Of a stretch of 64,000 bases of DNA, positions 9,491-18,424 are shown in pieces. Numbering within the stretch: the first letter of the stretch is position 1; each line of letters opens with the position of its first letter. The notes under the pieces were generated by a model, which was not told the origin of the DNA, did no database searches, and saw nothing but the letters and a program-made list of their open reading frames with translations. Source of the stretch: Sulfurisphaera ohwakuensis (GTDB lineage: Archaea; Thermoproteota; Thermoprotei_A; Sulfolobales; Sulfolobaceae); contig NZ_CP045484.1 of the NCBI RefSeq assembly GCF_009729055.1, forward strand, positions 2,552,872 to 2,616,871, in the 5' to 3' direction. Both the position numbers and the translations under genes were made by a program.

Positions 9491-9814
9491 TCAGATAAGA
9501 TCAGTTTTTTTTAACACTTTCTCATTATCCATTAAATCTTTTATCTCTATTTCTATCTTTAATGGTCTATAGAGCTTATCAAAAGAAAACACAACCTCTC
9601 CCAAGAATTTTGTAAAATAAATAGCCTCACCTTCATTTAGATTTATTATAATTCTACCTTTTTCTGACCTTACCTTTAGTTTAGCTCTAATCCTAGAAGC
9701 CTCATCAATTAGTTCTTGTGGAGATAAGGGAATATCAATAATAGGTTTATTATTAAGTAAGTATTTCGCATAATCCTCAAGGAATTCAGCATACCTCTCT
9801 AATGAGTTACTCAT
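9491..9814 (-). CDS. Small acidic protein upstream of a RelE-like gene (possible antitoxin)
   Basis: 107 residues with a helical N-terminus (SLERYAEFLEDYAKYLLNN) and a beta-rich second half (KGRIIINLNEGEAIYFTKFLGEVVFSF). It is soluble and rich in Glu and Asp. I recognise no DNA-binding motif. Its stop codon is 2 bases before the ATG of the frameshifted RelE-like gene, and this order (small acidic protein, then basic small protein) is why it may be an antitoxin or partner protein. Another explanation is a conserved pair of unknown function. Confidence 0.55.
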   Translation of the reverse strand: MSNSLERYAEFLEDYAKYLLNNKPIIDIPLSPQELIDEASRIRAKLKVRSEKGRIIINLNEGEAIYFTKFLGEVVFSFDKLYRPLKIEIEIKDLMDNEKVLKKTDLI

Positions 9815-9847
9815 AGATGAGTATTTTTATTTTACGCTTAAAAATCT

Positions 9848-10005
9848 TTAATCTGACTTCCTTATATCCATCAAAATACCCGCATAATCCATTATATTTT
9901 TCTTATTACTCTTTATCAAACTTATAATAATGTCAGAAAAACTTTCCTTTCCCTCTTTTCACTAAGTAATAACCTATATGCTTCTTCTGAAATAGTAATA
10001 GTCCT
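9848..10005 (-). pseudogene. VapB-type antitoxin remnant
   Basis: In minus-strand translation TITISEEAYRLLLSEKRE is followed, after a frame change, by ESFSDIIISLIKSNKKNIMDY and a tail ending GILMDIRKSD. This is the typical order of the short VapB/DUF217 antitoxins of Sulfolobales. The start codon is missing (CAAAGG where ATGAAA is expected) and the frame is broken near the middle. No VapC toxin gene lies next to it. It is a decayed toxin-antitoxin unit. Confidence 0.65.
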
Positions 10006-10361
10006 TTGCTATGTTTAAACACATATTTAAGTTTTTAAAGACACTACTGGTTTAGTCTATATAGAGGATTTGCAACAGTAGGATGAGAGAGTATTCATAT
10101 TTCAAATAATTCGATAAATATAATAGAAATACAATATTATAATCTGTTAAGAATAAAAGGGATCACAGAGTTGTCACTATGTTATTTATATTTCTATATC
10201 AAAAACAGTGCATACAAAACATTATTTTATACTTACTGTTTGTAGAGATCTTTCCTCATTTGAGATAACGTAATGGCGACACTATGGACACATTAGAAAA
10301 ATTAGAAAAATAACTTTTAAAACAATTTATTTAAATACGCAAAAACTGGAATTTAGCTCAT
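10006..10361. other. Non-coding stretch
   Basis: AT-rich DNA with no open frame of more than about 30 codons that looks like protein, and no strong repeat. It lies downstream of the zinc-ribbon gene and upstream of the vapB remnant. Nothing further can be supported. Confidence 0.5.
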
Positions 10362-11009
10362 TTAGCTAATATCAGATATTAAGGACTCAACCTGTTGTAA
10401 TGACGCTGAATAACCGGAGATTCTTATTTGTATTAGTTCATTACCTTTTACAGCAGTTACGAAAGTATGGGGATAGGGAAACGTTGAAGAAACATAAAAT
10501 ATACTGTATCCATCATATGTTGTTATATCAGTATAGAACTGATTAGTATTAAATTGAAAACCGAAACCAAACATGTGATGGAACATAGTTATGTTTGAAG
10601 TATAAATTATTACCTTAACTATCATAGTTACATTAGTTGAGTTTAACTTTCCTATTAAGACTTCATGAATATATGTCTTTATTTGATGAGGATACGGAAC
10701 TGTAACATTAGTACCGTTAGCATATTCGATAGTTATTTGTTTTACTGGATATTTAGCTATATAGGTTTCATTAGTTACTACAGACCATTGACCTCCTAAT
10801 GTTGACTGAACAGTAGATGCTGAAAGGACTACTGGTGATGAATTTATAATTGCAAAGATAATTGGAACTGAAGCAATTATTGCTATAGCTATTACAACAC
10901 CAACTATTATTGGAAGTAATCTTCTCTTTTTAGGAAATGGTGTACCACAATTCATACAAAATTTTGCATCATCTGGATTCATATATCCACATTTAGGACA
11001 TTGCTTCAT
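10362..11009 (-). CDS. Zinc-ribbon membrane-anchored protein with external domain (paralogue of 52372-53094)
   Basis: From the chosen start (MKQCPKCGYMNPDD) there are 215 residues. The N-terminal zinc ribbon is CPKC ... CMNC, followed by a basic stretch (PKKRRLL), one membrane helix (LPIIVGVVIAIAIIASVPII), and an exterior domain with several N-glycosylation sequons (NVT, NST, NIT). The same layout, and the motif GG-x-WSV after the helix (GGQWSV here), occurs in the gene at 52372. An upstream ATG at 11033 would add MQRKRIRN; the later start is preferred because the zinc ribbon normally begins the protein. The gene overlaps the GH116 gene by 17 bases, so they are cotranscribed. Function unknown. 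Confidence 0.75.
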   Translation of the reverse strand: MKQCPKCGYMNPDDAKFCMNCGTPFPKKRRLLPIIVGVVIAIAIIASVPIIFAIINSSPVVLSASTVQSTLGGQWSVVTNETYIAKYPVKQITIEYANGTNVTVPYPHQIKTYIHEVLIGKLNSTNVTMIVKVIIYTSNITMFHHMFGFGFQFNTNQFYTDITTYDGYSIFYVSSTFPYPHTFVTAVKGNELIQIRISGYSASLQQVESLISDIS

Positions 11010-12957
11010 GTTCCTTATTCTCTTTCTTTGCATTTATAAGCTTTTTCACAATAAAAGACCACAGAGAGGGACTACCTATATAGTGGTCTAAATAACTCAC
11101 AACTGGATCTGGTAAACCGTTAAATGAATTTATTCTTGATGGCTGATCCCAAACAAGACCGTGAGAAACTAAGTTTTGCCATTCTTTTTCACATAACTGT
11201 AAGCCTTCAGAAATGCCTTTTTCTATTGAGAGCCAACAAATCGCAAAGACTAATCTAGGCCATGAAGAATAAGTTTGAGGTGAAAGTGAAACAATTTTAC
11301 CGTCTTCTTTAACTAAGTTAGGAGTGCAGTATTTTGACGCATTACCATTAACTTTTATTATCCATCTTAGAGCAGATCTTATTTTCTCTTCATCAGCTAT
11401 AGGTTCTAAACCAAGTAGCGTTGTCCACCACTCACCAAAAACTTGAGCAAGAAATACCGCATCCTCCATTCCTTCCCAAGCAATAAAATATTTACCATTA
11501 AATATTTTCTCAAACGTTTCTTTAGCTTCCTTTATCTTCTCGTCTAGGTTTAAATTATCACCAATAGCTTTGCTAATCTCTCTCATTGCAAGGAGTGAGG
11601 CTATGTACAAAGATAATGTGTAACTATTAACTCCCTTTATTGGTGTAACATCAAATGCACTATCCATCTTGCCTTCAAGACCATATCTAGAAAATTTGAG
11701 CTCCCACTCAAAGGCTTTTTTCACTTTTTCGTAAACTGATTTAAGGAACTCTATGTCTCCCGTAATTTTGTAATATCTATAGATTAGCAGAATGTAAGTT
11801 GGGTTTAAGTCTTTCCATTTTGGTGGTGCAGTTGTTCCATCAGTTGGTGAATCTAAAGAACAATAACCTAAATCATGAGGAACATATCCGTCTTCCCTTA
11901 TATAAGTAGAAAGTAGACTTAGAAAGGACTTTTCAAGTTCTGGAAAGAAGTAGAGTATTGGAAGGGAACCAAATTCATAACATGTCCCTATTGTTCCTTG
12001 ATAGGGAAAATTAGTGGGAGCTTCAAATATGCTAAATCTTCCCTTTTCATCTAACCAAGTGCTAGTAGAAAGAATATAAGCGGAGTTAATTATGGCATCT
12101 TTTAACCAACCATTAAAATCTATTTGATCTTGCCACTCTCTGGTCTTTCTTTCTAGGTAATCAAAGTTTTCAAGGAAATATTTTGCTACTTCTAAGGAGT
12201 TACTGAAGAAATTTTGATAATAGTGTCCATAGGGATAGAAAACATGTTTACTAATGAAATACCATGATAAGACGAACTTTACTTCTCTTTCGTACGGAGT
12301 AAACAGAATACTGGCTGGTATTTCTCTCAAACCACTTACTTCATGAGGATTGTCTTTTACTTTATCTAAATTAGTAACTATTTCATTAGCATCATATTGA
12401 ACAATCACTCTGTCAACTTCTTCCGAGATTAAAGTTATATCTCCTTTTGCAGGATCATAATCATTAGCCTTCATATTCTTAAAAATAACACCATTTTTCA
12501 CCCTCTCGTTTATTCTCCCGATTTTAGTACTACCAACTATATTTGGCATTGAAATTGCTATATAGCCTCCCTTACTTCCATTAACCCTTATTTTAAATCC
12601 CACTGCTGGTAGAGTTGAGTTTCTTAGATCATGAGGAATAAGTGAGGAAAAAGCAGTAAGATTAACTTCAATATCTTTCCTTCTTCCTTTTATGAAAACA
12701 AAGGGATAAAGCCCTTCATATATAATTCGCTCTACTTGAGGAAATAATGAGAGTCCCTTTTGCAATATGAAACCTTCTCCTTCATCTGGTTTTACGTAGA
12801 TGAAAAAGTTCTTAAGTTCCTTAATTGGATTTATCCAATTATTTGCAATTGTCACATTTATAATTCTAGCCTTATTATCAATTTCTATTTTTCCTGCACC
12901 AATTCCTCCCAAAGGTACTCCAGATGAGATTTTATCTTTGTCAGTATAAGTAACCAT
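10993..12957 (-). CDS. GH116-family beta-glycosidase
   Basis: 654 residues, in the range of archaeal GH116 enzymes such as the beta-glucosidase/beta-xylosidase SSO1353. The N-terminus has the family motif GVPLGGIGAGKIE (residues 13-25) leading into a beta domain, and the C-terminal part from about 270 is the (alpha/alpha)6 toroid. GTCYEFG (E328) is the likely nucleophile, and Asp residues in DSPTDGTTAPPKWKDLNP and EGKMDSAFDVTP (D432, D436) are candidates for the acid/base position. No signal peptide, so it is probably intracellular and hydrolyses imported aryl- or oligo-beta-glucosides and xylosides. It follows an MFS gene by 31 bases and overlaps the zinc-ribbon gene. Confidence 0.88.
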   Translation of the reverse strand: MVTYTDKDKISSGVPLGGIGAGKIEIDNKARIINVTIANNWINPIKELKNFFIYVKPDEGEGFILQKGLSLFPQVERIIYEGLYPFVFIKGRRKDIEVNLTAFSSLIPHDLRNSTLPAVGFKIRVNGSKGGYIAISMPNIVGSTKIGRINERVKNGVIFKNMKANDYDPAKGDITLISEEVDRVIVQYDANEIVTNLDKVKDNPHEVSGLREIPASILFTPYEREVKFVLSWYFISKHVFYPYGHYYQNFFSNSLEVAKYFLENFDYLERKTREWQDQIDFNGWLKDAIINSAYILSTSTWLDEKGRFSIFEAPTNFPYQGTIGTCYEFGSLPILYFFPELEKSFLSLLSTYIREDGYVPHDLGYCSLDSPTDGTTAPPKWKDLNPTYILLIYRYYKITGDIEFLKSVYEKVKKAFEWELKFSRYGLEGKMDSAFDVTPIKGVNSYTLSLYIASLLAMREISKAIGDNLNLDEKIKEAKETFEKIFNGKYFIAWEGMEDAVFLAQVFGEWWTTLLGLEPIADEEKIRSALRWIIKVNGNASKYCTPNLVKEDGKIVSLSPQTYSSWPRLVFAICWLSIEKGISEGLQLCEKEWQNLVSHGLVWDQPSRINSFNGLPDPVVSYLDHYIGSPSLWSFIVKKLINAKKENKEHEAMS

Positions 12958-12988
12958 GAAGTAAATAGTGATTTCCTTACGTATATTT

Positions 12989-14122
12989 TTACCTTCTTAC
13001 AGTTTCCTTTATTTTTAGATATAATAAGGAAGATAGAATTCTAAGGATACCTATCGTAATCATCATTAGGTTTATAGCCATTATTATGTTAATTCTTGTT
13101 AATAGAATTCCTAAAATAAGACTGGAAAATGTGGATCCAGATAGAGCTGAAAGACCGTTTATCATATTATAAAGTGCAATATTTACTCTTTTTTCACTAT
13201 AACTTGAATTATCAAAAAGAAACGCCGTATAGGAAATGGAGGCTGAGTTTGTAAAACCAGATACAATATAAGCTAAGTAAATTTGATAAACTGATGTGCC
13301 TAAACCATAAACTAATGGGAATGTAGCTAATCCTAATCTTCCTAAAAACATAATAAGCTTTTTTGATTTATCTACCAACCTCCCAATTACTCTCTGTAAT
13401 GAAAGAGTTGAAATTCCACTAATTAAATCAATGATTGCGATTTGTAATTCATTCATATGAAATTTATAAACTTGCGCCAATGGAAATAAAGGCCAAGCCA
13501 TCGACCATATAAACGTAAATATAAATGTTATCACAAATAATTTCTTTATTTCTGGGTTTCTAGTCAAAGTAATTTTACTCCCTTTATACTCTACATCAAC
13601 ATCCGATTTAGAAATAATAAAGGAGTTAATAATATAAATTAAACCGGAAATTACAAAGAAATATCTCATCATATAAAGATTATCCCTAACTATGAACCCT
13701 GTTATTAAAGTTGCGATAAAACCTCCAATTGTAGCATAAAAAGAATAATAAGCTAATATTCTCCCTCTTTTCGTCTCACTAACCTTATCCAAAATTAATA
13801 ACCAGCCAAAGTTAGCAACTCCTAAACAGACTGTAATTACTACATAAAAAATTACAAAAAATGAGTTAAAAATAGTAAAAGAACCTATTAATACCCAGAA
13901 TAAGCCGGTTAGGAATTCTCCTACTTCAATTATTCTTTTAGCCTTTATGAAAATCCTTGCTAAAATAAATTGTACAACACCAGGAAATGTGGTATTTGCT
14001 GAAGAGACAATTGCTAATAAAACTCCAGTAATTCCGTAAGATGCTGTGAAAAAGGAGACAAAGGGATTTATTAAACTTGATGCAAGATTATTTAGCACAG
14101 CATAAGTTCTTAGTGGCTTCAA
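12989..14122 (-). CDS. MFS transporter, probably sugar-linked
   Basis: 377 residues with about eleven or twelve hydrophobic segments and an MFS-like loop after segment 8 (RVIGRLVDKSKKLIMF). The first half lacks a clean motif A, which is common in diverged MFS proteins. The gene is the first of a minus-strand operon with the GH116 glycosidase 31 bases downstream, so import of a beta-glycoside or export of its product is the likely job (inferred from context only). A TATA-like AT stretch (14145-14158) lies upstream of its ATG. Confidence 0.75.
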   Translation of the reverse strand: MKPLRTYAVLNNLASSLINPFVSFFTASYGITGVLLAIVSSANTTFPGVVQFILARIFIKAKRIIEVGEFLTGLFWVLIGSFTIFNSFFVIFYVVITVCLGVANFGWLLILDKVSETKRGRILAYYSFYATIGGFIATLITGFIVRDNLYMMRYFFVISGLIYIINSFIISKSDVDVEYKGSKITLTRNPEIKKLFVITFIFTFIWSMAWPLFPLAQVYKFHMNELQIAIIDLISGISTLSLQRVIGRLVDKSKKLIMFLGRLGLATFPLVYGLGTSVYQIYLAYIVSGFTNSASISYTAFLFDNSSYSEKRVNIALYNMINGLSALSGSTFSSLILGILLTRINIIMAINLMMITIGILRILSSLLYLKIKETVRR

Positions 14123-14456
14123 CAGGGAATATGTGGTAATGTCGTATTAAAAAATTTTCCTATTAAAAAATTGAACTTTAGATTTTTAAAGGGTTCTCAG
14201 AGATAAAATGAAACCTACTAATTTATAGTAAGTAGATTCAATGAGTTTGCAAAATCTACCTTTTTATAAACGATAATTCTTCTTTATCGACATAGGCTAT
14301 TTACAAAAGTATGAAAAACAAGAAAATATGAAACCCACTAATTATGCATTAAGGATTAATATTCCAGCTATACAGTAAAGTTGAACAAATCTAAGTTCAG
14401 AGAGCACCCAAAGTAAAATAGAAGCATGTAAGAAAATGGAAGTTAAAAAATTTATC
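14123..14456. other. Intergenic region with a 120-bp spaced repeat
   Basis: No gene is supported; a 63-codon frame on the minus strand lacks protein character. It contains the promoter of the MFS-GH116 operon near 14145-14158 and the repeat pair listed separately. Confidence 0.5.
14208..14344 (+). repeat. Two copies of ATGAAACCYACTAATT spaced 120 bp
   Basis: ATGAAACCTACTAATT starts at 14208 and ATGAAACCCACTAATT at 14328; the flanking AGATAAA/AGAAAAT bases are also similar. They lie between the S53 protease stop and the MFS promoter. The meaning is unknown; a small duplication is the simplest explanation. Confidence 0.5.
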
Positions 14457-16256
14457 TTAAACAGAATAACCAGAGTATAATAGAATATCGTAGACCATAG
14501 CATATGCATCATAAGTTCCAGGTCCAGTAACATAGTTCCATCCGTAATGTGCCGGTGTTGGATTATTTCCAGAAGTTACTGGAATCCATGCTATTAAACC
14601 TTGAAAAGTTCCAATTGGTGAAACCACTATCCCGTTATAGGATATATGATAAAGTGCGTAGTTCAATGCACCAAATCTAACACCAGGTAATGATACCATA
14701 GCAGCAGTCATTGGAGCTGCACCGCTAGTACCATACCATAAAAATAGTTGTCCCTCAAAAACTAACGGCAAACCAAATCCGAACTCTGGAATATTGTACC
14801 CTCCAGCAGATACGAAAGCAATATCTGGATATGTTCTTACGTATGTAGGTGTAAATGGAATTAATGATGTTAGCTCGTAGTACTGAGCTGGGAATACTAC
14901 GCTATGTCCACCAGTACTATAATCCCAACCAGAGAAGCTAATAATACTCCCGTTAGATGATGCATTAATAAATATTCCACCCACAGAAGTTACATAGGGA
15001 TCGCTTTCTGGATACCAGATAGTATTATAAATACCAATTCTGAAGTTAGGTGGTGGATGATCACTTTCAAATCCCCAATCGCCAGAAGCAGCTAAGACAC
15101 TTATTCCTTCAGCAGCAGCTTGCAACATCATGTTGTGTATTAAATCTAACATTGCCGGATAGTAAGCTGCTAAATATGATTCTGGTACGCTAACAGATAT
15201 TGAGATTACATTAGGGTATAGATAGTTAACCATATAATAATACTCATACCAGTAGTTAAGTAAATTACCCACTAGGTTCACGCCACCTACATAACCATCA
15301 CTGAAAACTATTGTTACATTCGCTCCAGGGGCAAATGCTCCACTCCACTCAGCATCTAACTCATTCTCAGCAGATTGCCCGCCAGAAGTATCATTACCAA
15401 ACGTTATTACCTTTAAACTCCCAGTTCTTGGAATGTTGTATAATTTCCAAAATGCGTAAATGTCGGAAACATTAACATAACATTCTGGAACTCCTTCAAT
15501 TGCAATATCGCTTCCTTTGCCAGTAAAACCGTGCTCATAAGCTAAAGTGAAGTTAAAATACTGTTGTATTGTTATTGGTGAAATTACAACTTTAGATATT
15601 AATCCTTGTCCTACTCTGGTTATATTTAATTTCCATGCATCTTGTTTAATTAAACTTACTACTTTAGGATCTAAACTATCTATTCCTACAATTCCTAAAA
15701 CATATTTACCAACATTATAAGGTAATGACGGAGTAACATTGTTAGAGAAGTAATAGAATGGTCCTATATCGGTTATCCCTATTTGTCCAAACCAATATAG
15801 GTCCTTAAATGGGTAGTAATAGATATTTATATAAGTATTAAATGCTTTTTCAATTTCTCCGACATTTCCGTTAAAGACTAATGCTAAACCGTATTGTCCA
15901 TCATAATGTAATCCATAAGACTCCAGATAGTTAATTAAGGAGTTAATATAACTTTGAGAAGGATAGTAGTATTCTCTAAATTGGTATGGACTTAGCCATT
16001 TATGAAATAGTGAGGGTGAAAGATATATCTCGTTAAGATAATTAAGTAAGGATGAGTAATTAGTGAAGTTTAGCAGAACGGCTATATAAAGCTCCGTAGA
16101 AGTATTTAACGGTTGCACGAATATTGATCCTGGAACTATCGAATATGTTGGTGATGATGTTTGAATATAATACAATTGCTGTGATTGCTGAGCTATACTT
16201 ATTACTCCAGAGATCATTAGTAAAATTAAAACTAAAATTCCAACAATTCTAAGCAT
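14457..16256 (-). CDS. Secreted S53 (sedolisin) acid protease
   Basis: 599 residues with a signal peptide (MLRIVGILVLILLMISGVIS). Residues 30-190 form the pro-kumamolisin activation domain, and the catalytic domain follows. The S53 triad is visible: E297 and D301 in AENELDAEW, the oxyanion Asp D393 in ASGDWGFES, and the nucleophile S511 in YGTSGAAPM. Family members are pepstatin-insensitive serine-carboxyl endopeptidases most active at low pH, which fits extracellular protein digestion in an acid hot spring. No C-terminal membrane anchor is seen, so it is released or held by other means. It stands alone, flanked by an IS6-type element upstream. Confidence 0.93.
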   Translation of the reverse strand: MLRIVGILVLILLMISGVISIAQQSQQLYYIQTSSPTYSIVPGSIFVQPLNTSTELYIAVLLNFTNYSSLLNYLNEIYLSPSLFHKWLSPYQFREYYYPSQSYINSLINYLESYGLHYDGQYGLALVFNGNVGEIEKAFNTYINIYYYPFKDLYWFGQIGITDIGPFYYFSNNVTPSLPYNVGKYVLGIVGIDSLDPKVVSLIKQDAWKLNITRVGQGLISKVVISPITIQQYFNFTLAYEHGFTGKGSDIAIEGVPECYVNVSDIYAFWKLYNIPRTGSLKVITFGNDTSGGQSAENELDAEWSGAFAPGANVTIVFSDGYVGGVNLVGNLLNYWYEYYYMVNYLYPNVISISVSVPESYLAAYYPAMLDLIHNMMLQAAAEGISVLAASGDWGFESDHPPPNFRIGIYNTIWYPESDPYVTSVGGIFINASSNGSIISFSGWDYSTGGHSVVFPAQYYELTSLIPFTPTYVRTYPDIAFVSAGGYNIPEFGFGLPLVFEGQLFLWYGTSGAAPMTAAMVSLPGVRFGALNYALYHISYNGIVVSPIGTFQGLIAWIPVTSGNNPTPAHYGWNYVTGPGTYDAYAMVYDILLYSGYSV

Positions 16257-16320
16257 ATTTATAATCTCGCATAATAATTTATTAACTTTACTCTATGTTT
16301 TTAGAGTGTGGACAACAATT

Positions 16321-17029
16321 TCATTCGTTTGGAATATTTACATTTATTATCACTCCCCTATCTGGCAAATACACTGGAGCATAAAGCGCGTTATAAGCTA
16401 GGAAGAACACCGATAACCACCTCGTGAGCGTGAACCTATTAGTGTTCCACGGGAAGTGAAAATCCATTGAGGATATCCTATGTTTTAAGCTCCTGAACCC
16501 TTGTTCCGCGTAATCCCTCTCGTTGACCATCTTGTGTTCCACGTTTAGCCAAGTGAATGCGTTATAAATTGTTGCCCCATCGTGTATATAGACTACCTTG
16601 TCTATCCTCGTTTTAAACACTTTCTCAGCCTCCTTTTCCGCATTCTTCATATTCGTCAAGATTATCAATATATGCACCCCCACTCCTCGAACTCGTCACC
16701 ATAAAGAAGGGTATCGCACCCGTCCTTACGTCCCTCACAATCCAAACATAATAATACTCCCCCTTAACTACCATAGTCTCATCCACCGCATAAAAACCAC
16801 TAATAGGCACCACATACTTAATGTAACCCAACCTCCTCAAATAGTACAACAAAGTAGAATGAGGCAACAAAGTCCTCCAAGAAGACAAACCAGAGAGATA
16901 ACTAGCCAAAGCCAAGGCTACTACCTCACTAGAATAAAACCTAGGCTTAAGATTAATATACCCCATTAAAACTAATATTACTTGGGTGAGCACGGGAACT
17001 TTCCACCTAGTTCCCGTAGTATCACCCAA
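16321..17029 (-). pseudogene. IS6-family transposase split by one extra G
   Basis: The first part (16625-17029) has the helix-turn-helix-like start YLSGLSSWRTLLPHSTLLYY and first catalytic Asp in FYAVDETMVVKGEYYYVW. The second part (16321-16683) has the second Asp in VYIHDGA and the Glu in NERDYAEQGFRSLKHR. The two frames join at SSRSG/GVHILIILTN; removing one base from the G5 run (C5 on the plus strand, 16677-16681) restores one transposase of about 230 residues. The true start is probably inside the first frame near NLKPRFYSSE. Confidence 0.85.
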
Positions 17030-17051
17030 GTAATACTCCCGTGCTCACCCT
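16979..17051. repeat. Nested inverted repeats at the transposase start of the IS6 element
   Basis: ATTACTTGGGTGA near 16979 pairs with TCACCCAAGTAAT near 17020, and GGGTGAGCACGGGA pairs with TCCCGTGCTCACCC at 17038-17051. The two pairings compete because they share GGGTGA. The region overlaps the likely transposase ribosome site and could form alternative hairpins in the mRNA. Confidence 0.55.
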
Positions 17052-17286
17052 AAAAAGATATTACACCACATTCTATTAATAAAACACAAACAGTTCATAT
17101 AATTTATTTTGAATTAACAAAATTGTTGTCCACACTCTGTTTTTATAAGTTTGATTTAAATAGACTATTTAGTAAAAATCTTAACTCAATCACTAATTAT
17201 ATCCTCTTTATGAACATAGGCACTACACTAAATCTATTATTTTATGCCCTTCTTATCATATTTTCATACTAAACTCTATTTATAAT

Positions 17287-17470
17287 TAGGAGTTGTTCTA
17301 ATTTTCCTCAGTAATGCGAAATCCCCTATACTATCGATAAAGTTTTTAGTCTGGCGTTTTGTTAATAACGAAATGTGAGAAGGAATTCCTCAAATTAACT
17401 CAAATATGTTTATGGAATGCACTAGATTTGGTGAAAATCTTTAAGCCGCGTTAAAGTAGAACAACTACTA
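17287..17470. repeat. 184-bp MITE derived from the 48.5-kb IS
   Basis: Ends TAGGAGTTGTTCTAATTT (17287-17304) and AAAGTAGAACAACTACTA (17453-17470) are inverted repeats matching 16 of 18 bases. Inside the first end the sequence reading to ACTATCGATAAAGTTTTTA resembles the right end of the IS, and inside the second end the sequence resembles its left end (compare 8427-8480). The transposase gene is gone. TTATAAT flanks both sides (17280-17286 and 17471-17477), a target duplication. The insertion changes the last codons of the small gene at 17451-17621. Confidence 0.8.
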
Positions 17471-17621
17471 TTATAATCTTGGCTAAGGTAGCGAGAGCTC
17501 TAATATCCAAAGAGAAAGGGCAAGGATCGTCGTTCTTTTTGTCATTATGTTCTGCTTCTTCTTTAACTAGATCAAGACAACGCATATAAAGGACCCTGGA
17601 TTTGATGTAAGGTTTTTTCAT
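17451..17621 (-). CDS. Small protein whose C-terminus is supplied by the MITE
   Basis: 56 codons starting MKKPYIKSRVLYMRCLDLVK, then a charged middle (EEAEHNDKKNDDPCPFSLDI) and RALATLAKI. The last residues IIVVVLL come from the inverted repeat of the MITE. If the MITE and one copy of the duplicated TTATAAT are removed, the frame runs on to INRV and a stop, giving about 53 residues. The protein is soluble and of unknown family. It is too short for firm assignment, but the composition and the restored ending support a real gene before insertion. Confidence 0.45.
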   Translation of the reverse strand: MKKPYIKSRVLYMRCLDLVKEEAEHNDKKNDDPCPFSLDIRALATLAKIIIVVVLL

Positions 17622-17692
17622 GAAGTCTCTTTATAGATTCTTTTGAGTTACATGAATATCACATTACTTATTGTTCCAAAAGTTTAACTATA

Positions 17693-18424
17693 TTATAGTG
17701 GTTTAGCATCAGTATTCACAGATACCCATAATCTTTTCCAATATTCATTAAATCCAATCTTTTTATAAACATGGATGGCTGAAGTATTATCTTCCCTTAC
17801 GTAAAGAGATGCTATCTTACCTCTTTTAACTATATCTTCAGCAAGTTCGGATACTACTGAAGATGCAAAGCCTCTATTCCTAAACCCTTCTCTAGTGAAA
17901 ACCCCTCCTATAATGCCTGCATCCTTAGTTTCAATCCATGTATAAGCGGCTGAGACTAATTTGTTATCTATAAATAGACCGTAAGCAGTAGTTTTATTAT
18001 CCCTTAACATTTGCACTACGAAACCTCCTCTATCTTTTCCGTATAACTCAATTATCTTATCAGAATCCTTAACTGTAAGCCTCCTTACATCTTCCCTTCT
18101 AAATACTTTAGGAGATTTACAAATCATTAGGATTTCTGGGTATATCTTCATATTGGAAAAGTTTAGCAAATATTTCCATTTAGGTTCTATGAATAGTATG
18201 AATTTATCTTCTTTTATTAATGAAAGTAATTTAGTTACGGTATTTTCGTTTTCTCCATAAAGCATTATCGTAATAGGATTAATTTTTCTATAAATCATCA
18301 AATATCCTTCATTTGCTATTTTAAACTCCGTAAATTCGTAGTCAATCTCGGAATCATAAATCTCAAAAGCAAACTTAATAGGGTCTCTTAAGAAGAACTT
18401 CTTAAGTTGAATATCAATCATCAT
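17693..18424 (-). CDS. GNAT-family N-acetyltransferase
   Basis: 243 residues. The C-terminal 130 residues are a GNAT domain: VRRLTVKDSDKIIELYG, the acetyl-CoA binding motif A FRNRGFASSVVSELAED, and the ending NTSAIHVYKKIGFNEYWKRLWV. The N-terminal 110 residues form another alpha-beta module with weak similarity to the same fold, so a two-domain GNAT is possible. The substrate (protein N-terminus, amine or small molecule) cannot be told. It stands alone between the MITE region and the PaREP1 gene. Confidence 0.85.
   Translation of the reverse strand: MMIDIQLKKFFLRDPIKFAFEIYDSEIDYEFTEFKIANEGYLMIYRKINPITIMLYGENENTVTKLLSLIKEDKFILFIEPKWKYLLNFSNMKIYPEILMICKSPKVFRREDVRRLTVKDSDKIIELYGKDRGGFVVQMLRDNKTTAYGLFIDNKLVSAAYTWIETKDAGIIGGVFTREGFRNRGFASSVVSELAEDIVKRGKIASLYVREDNTSAIHVYKKIGFNEYWKRLWVSVNTDAKPL

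Larger units (their letters stand above)
16303..17138 (-). mobile_element. IS6-family insertion sequence, 836 bp, with frameshifted transposase
   Basis: Perfect 19-bp terminal inverted repeats: AGAGTGTGGACAACAATTT at 16303-16321 and its complement at 17120-17138. GTTTTT flanks both sides (16297-16302 and 17139-17144), a possible short target duplication. The size and transposase type fit the small IS6 elements of Sulfolobus (ISC735/ISC774 kind). The copy has intact ends but a broken transposase, so it could move only with help in trans. Confidence 0.85.

Noticed and set aside
9851-9868. Seventeen-base match between the vapB remnant and the left junction of the IS110 element
   Set aside because: It spans the element border, so it is not a target relic, and one such match is expected by chance at this size and AT content.
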